Positions 30,270-37,271 of a stretch of 37,271 nucleotides of DNA are shown here, one piece after another; position 1 is the stretch's first letter, and every line of letters begins with the position of its first letter. The translations under genes and the position numbers were made by a program. The notes under the pieces are model-generated. The model saw only the letters and a list, made by a program, of their open reading frames with translations, was not told the DNA's origin and did no database searches. The DNA lies in contig JAFSRH010000031.1 in the NCBI GenBank assembly GCA_017446225.1, positions 1-37,271 on the forward strand, read 5' to 3'. This DNA is from Oscillibacter sp. GTDB lineage: Bacteria > Bacillota > Clostridia > Oscillospirales > Oscillospiraceae.

Positions 30270-30980
30270 ATGGAAACGCGGATACAAAAACTGTTAGGCG
30301 CGCTCTGCTCGCGCCGGACCGCGGAAGCGTGGATTGCCGCCGGACGCGTGACCGTCAACGGACAAACCGCCGTCCCCGGACAAAAGGCCGATCCGGACAA
30401 AGATACCATCCTGCTGGACGGCCGCCCCCTGCCCGCCCGGGAGACGTCCGTCTGTCTCATGCTCCACAAGCCGCCGGGTTACGTCTCCACCATGCGCGAC
30501 ACCCACGGACGGCCCACCGTGGCGGAACTCGTCCGTGACTGCGGGGAACGCGTCTTTCCGGTCGGGAGGCTGGACTTCCAGTCGGAAGGCCTGCTTCTGA
30601 TGACCAATGACGGCGAACTGTCGTACCGGCTGACCCATCCGGCGCGGGAAGTCGAAAAGGAGTACGAAGTCACGGTGCGCGGGGAACTGGCGCAAGCCGC
30701 GGAGCGTCTCGCGGCGGTGCGTACGCTGGACGGCGGGGAGACCATCCGTCCGGCGAACGTGCGCCCGTTGCGCTCCGGACATGGGCGCGCCGTGCTGTCG
30801 GTCGTCATCCATGAGGGGAAGAAGCGGCAGATTCGGCGTATGTGCGCCCAATGCGGCTTACGCGTCACGCGTCTGCGCCGGGTGCGGGAACATACGCTCA
30901 CGCTGGACGCCCTGCCGCCGGGAAAGTGGCGGCGGCTGACCCCGGAGGAAGTCGCGGCCCTCTGGGACGCGGGCCTATAG
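30270..30980 (+). CDS. rluB: RsuA/RluB-family pseudouridine synthase
   Basis: 236 residues from ATG 30270, two bases after the dacF stop; the open frame extends upstream but is out of frame with dacF and not coding there. An N-terminal S4 RNA-binding domain (M-E-T-R-I-Q-K-L-L-G ... V-T-V-N-G) is followed by the catalytic domain. That domain has G-R-L-D-F-Q-S-E-G-L-L-L-M-T-N-D-G (catalytic Asp), L-T-H-P-A-R-E-V-E-K-E-Y-E-V and E-G-K-K-R-Q-I-R-R-M. It modifies rRNA, most likely 23S (RluB), though RsuA cannot be excluded. It lacks an obvious ribosome binding site outside dacF and is probably coupled. Confidence 0.92.
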   Translation: METRIQKLLGALCSRRTAEAWIAAGRVTVNGQTAVPGQKADPDKDTILLDGRPLPARETSVCLMLHKPPGYVSTMRDTHGRPTVAELVRDCGERVFPVGRLDFQSEGLLLMTNDGELSYRLTHPAREVEKEYEVTVRGELAQAAERLAAVRTLDGGETIRPANVRPLRSGHGRAVLSVVIHEGKKRQIRRMCAQCGLRVTRLRRVREHTLTLDALPPGKWRRLTPEEVAALWDAGL

Positions 30981-30994
30981 GAAGGTGAACACTT

Positions 30995-31855
30995 TTGCGT
31001 AAAAACATCCTGCGTGTCATGCAACAGGACATGGACCGCTTTTCCAAGGGACAGAAACGGATTGCCCGTTACATTTTAGACCACCCCGAACGCGCCGCTT
31101 CCATGACCGCCGGCCGGCTGGGCGAACTGGCGCAAGTGAGCGAATCGACCGTAGTCCGGTTCGCCTCCGAACTCGGTTACGGCGGGTACCCCGAAATGCA
31201 GAAGGCTTTACAGGAAGTGCTCCGAAGCCGCCTGACGGCCCCCGAACGTCTGCGGGACGCCGATGCCCGTTTCCCGGATTTGCCCGGCGCGGCCATCCGG
31301 CGCGACATGGAGACGCTCCGTCAGGCCGCCGCGCAAGCCGTCCCGGACGACTTCCGGCGCGTGGCCGATCGCATTCTCTCCGCGCGCCGGGTCTACATCT
31401 TGGGGGCGCGTTCCTCCTTCTTTGTGGCCGGGTACCTCTACTTTTACCTTCACTTCCTTCTGGAACAGGTAACGCTCGTACGCTCCAACGCCGCCGGAGA
31501 AATCTTTGAGCAGTTGTTCCGGATCGGTCCCGGAGACGTCATGATTGCCATCAGTTTCCCGCGCTACTCGCTCGTGACGGTCAACACGGTGAAGTTCGCG
31601 CGGGACCGGGGCGCGTCCATTGTCGCCGTGACGGATAACGTACAGTCCCCCGTGTACGCGCTCTCGGACGCCCCGTTGCTGGTCCCCTGTGAGATGATAT
31701 CGTTCGTAGACTCCATGGTTGCCCCGCTGTCCATGATGAACGCGCTGTTAATCGAACTGGCGCACCGTCTGGACGCGGACGCCTCGGAGACCTTTTCCCG
31801 TTTGGAAACCATCTGGAACGAGTACGGCGTATTCGGCCGCGCGGATGAGGAGTGA
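30995..31855 (+). CDS. RpiR/MurR-type transcriptional regulator
   Basis: 286 residues from TTG 30995, with GGAAGGTGA upstream. The N-terminal helix-turn-helix (about 1-75) has S-K-G-Q-K-R-I-A-R-Y-I-L-D and V-S-E-S-T-V-V-R-F-A-S-E-L-G-Y. The C-terminal SIS sugar-phosphate domain (about 110-260) has Y-I-L-G-A-R-S-S, G-D-V-M-I-A-I-S-F-P-R-Y and A-V-T-D. This family senses phosphosugars such as MurNAc-6-P. No sugar-catabolic gene is adjacent, so the effector cannot be named. It is 14 nt after rluB and 6 nt before the flavoprotein gene. Confidence 0.92.
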   Translation: MRKNILRVMQQDMDRFSKGQKRIARYILDHPERAASMTAGRLGELAQVSESTVVRFASELGYGGYPEMQKALQEVLRSRLTAPERLRDADARFPDLPGAAIRRDMETLRQAAAQAVPDDFRRVADRILSARRVYILGARSSFFVAGYLYFYLHFLLEQVTLVRSNAAGEIFEQLFRIGPGDVMIAISFPRYSLVTVNTVKFARDRGASIVAVTDNVQSPVYALSDAPLLVPCEMISFVDSMVAPLSMMNALLIELAHRLDADASETFSRLETIWNEYGVFGRADEE

Positions 31856-31861
31856 GGCCGC

Positions 31862-33121
31862 TTGACAAACAATCGGAACGTAGTGGTAATCGGCGGCGGG
31901 GCGTCCGGGATGATGGCCGCGCTGACGGCCGCGGAACACGGCGCGCGCGTCACGCTTCTGGAACCCAACGAACGCCTTGGAAAAAAACTGAACATCACCG
32001 GAAAGGGACGCTGTAACCTGACCAATGACGCCGACCGTGACACTTTGCTGGCCGCGATTCCGCGTAACGGACGCTTCCTGTACAGCGCCTTCGCGGGGTT
32101 CGGACCCCGGGACACCATGGCCTTTTTTGAATCGCTGGGGGTGCCGTTGAAAGTCGAACGGGGCCGGAGGGTGTTTCCGGTCTCGGACCGCGCTTTCGAT
32201 GTCAGCGCGGCCCTTGAACGGCGTTTGAAAGCGTTGCGCGTCACGCTGACGCGGGACCGCGCCGTGTCGGTAGATACGGCGTCCGGCGCCGTGACCGGCG
32301 TCACGGGCGAACGGGGCCGCTATGCCGCGGACGCCGTCATCTTGGCAACCGGCGGCGTATCGTATCCGGCGACCGGCTCCACCGGGGAGGGACACCGTAT
32401 CGCGGAAGCGCTTGGACATACCGTCACGCCCCTGCGCGCGTCTCTGGTCCCGCTCCGCGAACGCGGCGGACGTTGCGCGCGTATGCAAGGGCTGACTTTG
32501 CGTAATGTCGGCCTGACCGTCCGGGAGAACGAGAAAACCGTCTACAGCGGATTCGGGGAACTGCTCTTCACACACTTCGGCGTCAGCGGGCCGCTGGTAC
32601 TCTCCGCCTCCGCGCATATGCGGCGATTTGAGAGTTGCCGCTACCGGCTCGAACTCGACCTGAAACCCGCGCTTGACCCGGACGAACTCGACCGGCGTCT
32701 GCTCTCCGACTTGCGCAAGTACGCAAACAGTGACTTTTCCAACACCTTGAACGACCTTCTTCCCCGGAAACTGATACCGGTTATCGTGGACGACAGCGGA
32801 ATTCCGCCCGACCGCAAGGCCCATGACCTGACGCAGTCCCAGCGGCGCGAACTGCTCCGGCTTCTGAAGGCGTTCCCCATTGACATTGCCGGTACGCGTC
32901 CCATTACGGAGGCGGTGGTTACGTCCGGCGGCGTGGACGTGACGGAAGTCCGGCCGAAAACCATGGAATCCCGCCGCGTCCGGGGACTGTACTTCGCCGG
33001 GGAACTGCTGGACGTGGACGCCTATACCGGCGGGTATAATCTGCAAATCGCGTGGTCCACGGGATACGCGGCCGGACGCGCCGCCGCCCTCGGACCCGCT
33101 CTGGAAAGGAACCATTCATGA
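31862..33121 (+). CDS. HI0933/BaiN-family FAD-dependent oxidoreductase
   Basis: 419 residues from TTG 31862. The N-terminal dinucleotide fold has V-V-V-I-G-G-G-A-S-G-M-M-A-A and G-K-K-L-N-I-T-G-K-G-R-C-N-L-T-N. The middle holds A-T-G-G-V-S-Y-P-A-T-G-S-T-G-E-G. The end is G-L-Y-F-A-G-E-L-L-D-V-D-A-Y-T-G-G-Y-N-L-Q. This is the HI0933 family, in which BaiN reduces a bile-acid intermediate in some gut Clostridia. Most members are widespread housekeeping-type flavoproteins of unknown role, so a bile-acid function is not implied here. Its stop overlaps the cmk start. Confidence 0.93.
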   Translation: MTNNRNVVVIGGGASGMMAALTAAEHGARVTLLEPNERLGKKLNITGKGRCNLTNDADRDTLLAAIPRNGRFLYSAFAGFGPRDTMAFFESLGVPLKVERGRRVFPVSDRAFDVSAALERRLKALRVTLTRDRAVSVDTASGAVTGVTGERGRYAADAVILATGGVSYPATGSTGEGHRIAEALGHTVTPLRASLVPLRERGGRCARMQGLTLRNVGLTVRENEKTVYSGFGELLFTHFGVSGPLVLSASAHMRRFESCRYRLELDLKPALDPDELDRRLLSDLRKYANSDFSNTLNDLLPRKLIPVIVDDSGIPPDRKAHDLTQSQRRELLRLLKAFPIDIAGTRPITEAVVTSGGVDVTEVRPKTMESRRVRGLYFAGELLDVDAYTGGYNLQIAWSTGYAAGRAAALGPALERNHS

Positions 33122-33795
33122 AACATTACAGCATTGCCATAGACGGCCCGTCCGGCGCGGGGAAAAGTACGCTGGCCCGCGTGACCGCGGAGAAGTTCGG
33201 CTTCCTGTACGTGGACACGGGCGCGATTTACCGTACCGTGGGCCTGTCGATTCTCCGGGCGGGCGTGGACCCGAAAGACGGGGCGGCGGTGGCCGCGCGT
33301 CTGCCGGAAATGCGCATCGAACTCGCTCACGCCGCGGACGGACTACAGCATATGTACCTGAACGGAGAGGACGTCACGGAGCAGATCCGGACGCCGGAAG
33401 TCTCCATGGCGGCGTCCGCGGTGGGGGCACACGCGGCGGTACGCGCGTTCCTGATGGACCTTCAGCGCAATCTTGCCAAGTCCCACAGCGTGGTGATGGA
33501 CGGGCGCGACATTGGGACGGTCGTCCTTCCGGACGCCGATGTGAAAGTCTTTCTGACCGCTTCCGCGCAGGAACGGGCGTGGCGGCGGACGCTGGAACTG
33601 TCTCAGCGCGGCGCCCCGAAACCCTATGAAGAAGTCCTTGCCGAGCTGGAACGGCGTGACAGGGACGATGTCTCCCGCGATGCGGCCCCGTTGCGTCAGG
33701 CTGAGGACGCCGTACGGCTCGACAACTCGCAACTGACCTTTCAGGAGACCGTGGAGGCATTGGAACAGATTATCCGTGAAAGGACCGCATTATGA
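33118..33795 (+). CDS. cmk: Cytidylate kinase
   Basis: 225 residues from ATG 33118 (ATGA overlap with the previous stop) behind GGAAAGGA; the open frame extends upstream only as noise. It phosphorylates CMP and dCMP using ATP. The P-loop A-I-D-G-P-S-G-A-G-K-S-T is at residue 8. It also has D-T-G-A-I-Y-R, the V-M-D-G-R-D-I-G-T-V-V segment and the R-D-R-D-D lid-type stretch near the C-terminus. It is in an operon with plsC, as in many Firmicutes. Confidence 0.97.
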   Translation: MKHYSIAIDGPSGAGKSTLARVTAEKFGFLYVDTGAIYRTVGLSILRAGVDPKDGAAVAARLPEMRIELAHAADGLQHMYLNGEDVTEQIRTPEVSMAASAVGAHAAVRAFLMDLQRNLAKSHSVVMDGRDIGTVVLPDADVKVFLTASAQERAWRRTLELSQRGAPKPYEEVLAELERRDRDDVSRDAAPLRQAEDAVRLDNSQLTFQETVEALEQIIRERTAL

Positions 33796-34451
33796 ACGAG
33801 ACACCGGAAAAAATAAAGCCCACCAACGCCTTTTACGTGGTGGCCTACTGGCTTTTAAAAGTATACCTTGCCATTGTCCACCCGGTCAAGGTGGAAGGGC
33901 TGGAACGTCTGCCGCGGCACAACGTGCTGTTGTGTCCGAACCACGCCAGCGACTGGGACCCGCTTCTCATTGCCGTGCATTTGCCCGTCAACTACCGTCT
34001 GCACGCGATGGCCAAGGCGGAACTGTTTGAGAATCCGGTTCTGGGCTGGATTTTACGTACGCTGGGCGTATTTCCGGTCCAGCGGGGCGGGGCCGACATC
34101 AAGGCCGTCAAGACCGCGATACAGATTCTACGGGACGGCGATAATCTGCTGATTTTCCCGGAGGGGACCACCATCCGGAACGGCTTGGGCTACGTGGACG
34201 GACTGCCGCCCAAAGCCAAAAGCGGCGCGGTCATGATTGGGAGCCGGACCGGCGCGGCATTGGTGCCGGTCTTTGTGGACGGCCCGAAAAAACCCTTCCG
34301 CCGTACGCGGCTAATCTTTGGCAGTCCCTACCCCTTCCGCCCCGCCGGACGCCGCGCAAGCGCCGAGGAAATGCAGACGGCCGCGGATGAGATGTTAGTA
34401 CAGGCCTACGCCTTGGGCGGACAGGCGGTCGGCGGAAAGCCGTTGGAATAA
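33792..34451 (+). CDS. plsC: 1-acyl-sn-glycerol-3-phosphate acyltransferase
   Basis: 219 residues, starting at ATG 33792, which overlaps the cmk stop (ATGA). It converts lysophosphatidic acid to phosphatidic acid at the membrane. The N-terminal hydrophobic segment (Y-V-V-A-Y-W-L-L-K) is followed by the acyltransferase motifs: N-H-A-S-D-W-D (HX4D), G-V-F-P-V-Q-R-G-G and F-P-E-G-T-T. It is the last gene of the long plus-strand block, closed by the terminator at 34471-34504. Confidence 0.95.
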   Translation: MNETPEKIKPTNAFYVVAYWLLKVYLAIVHPVKVEGLERLPRHNVLLCPNHASDWDPLLIAVHLPVNYRLHAMAKAELFENPVLGWILRTLGVFPVQRGGADIKAVKTAIQILRDGDNLLIFPEGTTIRNGLGYVDGLPPKAKSGAVMIGSRTGAALVPVFVDGPKKPFRRTRLIFGSPYPFRPAGRRASAEEMQTAADEMLVQAYALGGQAVGGKPLE

Positions 34452-34470
34452 CCGTCAGGGCAGAAAATCA

Positions 34471-34504
34471 CGCCGTAACTTTTTCAGAAAAGTTACGGCG
34501 TTTT
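34471..34504. terminator. Intrinsic terminator after plsC
   Basis: CGCCGTAACTTTT (34471-34483) pairs perfectly with AAAAGTTACGGCG (34488-34500) over a 4-nt loop, followed by TTTT. It separates plsC from the convergent LRR-protein gene and may act on both. Confidence 0.9.
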
Positions 34505-34548
34505 CGCGCGTCCCCCCGGAGCGCGTCCGGGGGAACGGTCAGGAAATT

Positions 34549-37271
34549 TTACTGGGCAGGCTGGACGGGATTGCAGAGGGGTTTGTTGCTCTCATCCGTG
34601 AGGAAGAGCCTGACCACGCACTTTTCCGGAAGGTCCGTGCCGAACGTTACGGCCCCGCTGGTCGCGCCGGCTTTCAGGGCCTGTGTGGCGTAACCAATGA
34701 ACTGGCCGTTCCGGTCAAGGAGAACCCCCGTCAGGACAGAGTCGGCCGTGTTCATCAGCTTCGACACTTTCGCGGTACGGCCTTCAACGGTCACGTCACC
34801 GAGTTCATAGGCTTTCTCGAAATAGGCCTTAATGGTGGTGCCGTTATCGTTTTCGGGCTTGAGGTCATAGTAGAGGCGTCCGTTCAGACTGACAGGCGCG
34901 CCGTTTACTTCCACGCGGCTGAGTTTGTAACCGGGTTTGGGCTGGAAGGTGAAGGTCTGCGTCTCGTTCTGGGCGACCTTGACGCTTCCGGCCGGGGAAA
35001 TCGTGCCGCCTTCGCCGTTGGCGGGATCCACGGAAGCCTGAATCGTGGAATAGTCCTCTTGTTTCGTCTCCATCCCGTTGAGGGAGAGTTTCTGATAGGT
35101 GATGTTGGACGAAAGAGCAAGAGAGTCCTTCGCGCCGGAAATGCTGATGGTGTCATCTTTCATGCCTTCGCTTCCGGTGCCGCTGATGGAAAACTCTTTG
35201 TACTGCGAGTCAATGAAGCTGGAGGAGAGTTCCACGGAGTAGGTATCGGTTTCGGCCATGCCTTCGATAAAGACGGTGTTTTCCCGGCTGGCGTCATCCA
35301 CAGCAAACGTAACATTCTTGGAAGAAGTGCTGACGGACGCTTCCAGATTCAGGTCCGTCATGCTGGCCTTGAGTTCCTTGTCGTCCTTGCTGACGATGGT
35401 GTAAAGGTCCTTGGGGAGATAGAGACTGTTCGTCTCGGACCAGTGCATGGACAGTTCCGGAACCTCATAAATTTCCGTACTGTTCGTGACCAGTTGGCCG
35501 TCTTGCAGGCTTGCGACCTCGTTGCCTTCTGCGTCCTGAATGGACACGTTCGCTACATTGACGCTGAGCATTTCCTTGGTCTGGTGGAGGTTTCCGCGCT
35601 TCTCCCAGATGGACCGGATGGTGTCAAAGGGAATGAAGGAAATGAAGCACGGGCCGTTACTGCCCCAGTCGCCGTAGCCGCCCATATTGTACGTCCACTC
35701 TGTGAGGGCGGAGCCGGAGGAGGCTGTCAGGGTGACGTAACGGGTCTTTCCGGGGAAATTGCTGTCATAGACATAAAGCCTGTACTCGGAATCGGAGATT
35801 TTTTCCACCTTATAGGCCAGAATGGCGTGCGCGCCGACGCCCTGTTTTCCGACCGCGATAATGTCGCACTTGCCGCCGGAAACGTCCGTCTGTACGCGCT
35901 GTAACAGATCGTTCAGGGTCTTTCCGGAGGTCAAATCCGTGTTGGTACGTTTGTTCCCCTGATAGTCCTTCGCGAACGGGTCCGTGTACTGGGCAACTTG
36001 CATGGCCTCAATGAACGTCTTAATGTCCACGGAGCCGTTACTGTCCGTGATGGTCATGGAGTAAACGTTGTCGCGGTTGAAGCTGGACGCGGAACCGCCG
36101 ATACCGGCGTACAACAACGCCACCGTGGAGGACAGGCCGTTACAGTTGCCGCCCCACGTGCCGGACTGGCTCTGCTTCCATTTGCTCTTTCCGGCAACGC
36201 TGTCTCCGAAAATCAGCTTGAACGCCGCGTAGGGAATGGGATAATTCTTTCCGCTCAGAGGACTGCCCGTGTAACGGAAGGACTCGGCCTCGTTGACGAA
36301 CGAATAGGCGTCCCGGCTGACGTCAAACGGATTGGACGGAGGCGTGATGGGCTTATCCACGGGGGTATCGGGTTCGGGTTCCACAGCGGGTTCCTCGCCG
36401 GGTACCAGAAGGCCGGATTCAATAATCTGGTGACGGAGTTTGTTGTCCTGCGCGTACGTCAGGCCCTTGCTGTCCTGATAGACATGAAGCGTCAGGGCGC
36501 GGCAGTCGGAGAAGGCGCTCTGCCCGATGGAGGTAACGCTCTTCGGGATGATCAGCGTTTGCAGAGCGGTACAGCCGGAGAACGCGTAGGAGTTGATAGT
36601 CGTCAAGTGGTCCGGGAGGCGCGCCGACAGGAGACTGACACAGCCGGAGAAGGCGTAACTGCCAATGGTTTTCACGCTGTCCGGGATGGTCACTTCCGAC
36701 AGATTGCTGAAACGGTGATCGGAGTTGTAGTACATGACGCCGTAGAAGGCGTGCGCGCCGATCTTGGAAATGCCTTCCGGAATGACCACGGAGGTAATTT
36801 CGTTCCGGTAGCGGTACCACGGGGCTTCCGAACGGTACCAGAGGCCTTCCCGTTCGGCTGTGTTGCGGTTGGCTGGGAAGTCGGCCATTTCGCCGGTCCC
36901 CTCAAATTCCAGTACGCCGTCCGCGTAGAGCAGCCAGTAGATCGGGGTCTTGTAGGGCTGGCCGCACTCTCCGCTGGAAATGACCGTACGCGTGGTGCCG
37001 AAAACCTTGTGTTTCAGGCCGTTTTTCACGGCGTAGGTCTTGCCGGGGGTATCGGGGTAGACCGTGAGGGTCAGGTTGAGGCAGTCGGAGAAGGCCCCGG
37101 CGCCAATGGAGGTGACATAGGGGGGAACTACCATCTCCGAGAGGCCGGAACAGCCCTTGAAGGCGGAGGCCCCGATTTCCGTAACGGAGTCCGGGATGTT
37201 CACGGTGGGGAGCTTGCCGAAACGGTAGTCCTGCTCATAATACTTGACGCCGTAGAAGGCGTAAGCGCCGA
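34549..37271 (-). CDS. Secreted BspA-like LRR protein with candidate cysteine-peptidase region (partial)
   Basis: The 5' end lies beyond 37271: the frame stays open to the window edge, and the residues before the GTG at 37203 continue the repeat pattern. At least 906 residues are visible. The first part is BspA-type repeats (I-P-D-S-V-T-E-I-G-A-S-A-F and similar), interrupted by a longer insert. A Pro/Glu linker then leads to a region with G-N-C-N-G (Cys codon 36142-36144), G-A-H-A-I-L-A-Y (His codon 35827-35829) and Y-V-Y-D-S-N-F (Asp codon 35764-35766). The order and spacing resemble a papain/C39-like triad. Beta-rich domains follow, and a C-terminal module ends R-L-F-L-T-D-E-S-N-K-P-L-C-N, similar to the end of the protein at 9384. 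It is probably exported. Confidence 0.85.
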   Translation of the reverse strand, partial: GAYAFYGVKYYEQDYRFGKLPTVNIPDSVTEIGASAFKGCSGLSEMVVPPYVTSIGAGAFSDCLNLTLTVYPDTPGKTYAVKNGLKHKVFGTTRTVISSGECGQPYKTPIYWLLYADGVLEFEGTGEMADFPANRNTAEREGLWYRSEAPWYRYRNEITSVVIPEGISKIGAHAFYGVMYYNSDHRFSNLSEVTIPDSVKTIGSYAFSGCVSLLSARLPDHLTTINSYAFSGCTALQTLIIPKSVTSIGQSAFSDCRALTLHVYQDSKGLTYAQDNKLRHQIIESGLLVPGEEPAVEPEPDTPVDKPITPPSNPFDVSRDAYSFVNEAESFRYTGSPLSGKNYPIPYAAFKLIFGDSVAGKSKWKQSQSGTWGGNCNGLSSTVALLYAGIGGSASSFNRDNVYSMTITDSNGSVDIKTFIEAMQVAQYTDPFAKDYQGNKRTNTDLTSGKTLNDLLQRVQTDVSGGKCDIIAVGKQGVGAHAILAYKVEKISDSEYRLYVYDSNFPGKTRYVTLTASSGSALTEWTYNMGGYGDWGSNGPCFISFIPFDTIRSIWEKRGNLHQTKEMLSVNVANVSIQDAEGNEVASLQDGQLVTNSTEIYEVPELSMHWSETNSLYLPKDLYTIVSKDDKELKASMTDLNLEASVSTSSKNVTFAVDDASRENTVFIEGMAETDTYSVELSSSFIDSQYKEFSISGTGSEGMKDDTISISGAKDSLALSSNITYQKLSLNGMETKQEDYSTIQASVDPANGEGGTISPAGSVKVAQNETQTFTFQPKPGYKLSRVEVNGAPVSLNGRLYYDLKPENDNGTTIKAYFEKAYELGDVTVEGRTAKVSKLMNTADSVLTGVLLDRNGQFIGYATQALKAGATSGAVTFGTDLPEKCVVRLFLTDESNKPLCNPVQPAQ

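Noticed and set aside
28850-30469. 539-residue minus-strand frame
   Set aside because: It is antisense to dacF and the start of rluB, which have clear motifs and ribosome binding sites. It has no start signal and its composition is typical of the complement of GC-rich codons.
31748-33115. 455-residue minus-strand frame
   Set aside because: It lies opposite the HI0933-like flavoprotein gene, which has intact FAD motifs. No ribosome binding site or family resemblance.

Overview
The window reads as chromosomal DNA of a spore-forming, GC-rich (by eye well above 50% GC) member of the Clostridia, most like an Oscillospiraceae/Oscillospirales gut bacterium. The evidence is the sporulation genes spoIIIAA, spoIIIAB and ytfJ/gerW, an scpA-scpB-DUF2953-ytfJ-dacF-rluB cluster, strong Gram-positive ribosome binding sites, frequent TTG starts, an SLH-domain surface protein and BspA-like leucine-rich-repeat secreted proteins. 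No rRNA, tRNA, CRISPR array or transposase was recognised.

Layout. 1-950 is AT-richer DNA without a convincing gene. It holds a minus-strand promoter, several hairpins and a 19-bp inverted repeat, so a structured RNA is possible. A 55-residue Cys-rich mini-protein (954-1121) converges on rpmB across a shared terminator. Then, all on the minus strand, comes a cell-surface block: a GT2 glycosyltransferase, a GtrII-like membrane glucosyltransferase, an SLH plus phosphodiester-glycosidase protein, a translation-factor GTPase fused to a YacP/Rae1-type nuclease, a DUF1624 membrane protein, a secreted transglutaminase-like protein with BspA repeats, and a FadR-type regulator. A divergent promoter drives a compact restriction-modification island: C5 methyltransferase, an unrecognised probable endonuclease, and Vsr. 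It ends in a strong terminator.

greA-lysS then start from a near-perfect housekeeping promoter, followed by a beta-helix lipoprotein gene and by spoIIIAA-spoIIIAB. SpoIIIAC-AH do not follow; the unit ends in a terminator. A converging minus-strand operon carries an M16 peptidase pair (ymfF, ymfH), a continuous lgt-folD reading frame and a DtxR/MntR-like regulator. From a divergent promoter region, a long plus-strand block runs from 24891 to 34451: M50 protease, scpA, scpB with a 21-unit octapeptide array, DUF2953 protein, ytfJ, dacF, rluB-like, rpiR-like regulator, BaiN-like flavoprotein, cmk and plsC. A terminator closes it. The window ends inside a second BspA-like secreted protein, which carries a candidate papain/C39-like cysteine peptidase region.

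The most notable points are: the ribosome-directed GTPase fused to an A-site-nuclease-type domain; the Lgt-FolD fusion with an A9 homopolymer at the junction and an internal FolD start; the ScpB repeat array; the RM-Vsr island with an unknown nuclease; the possible structured RNA near the left end; and the split spoIIIA operon. All functions are inferred from sequence motifs read by eye; no search or fold computation was run.
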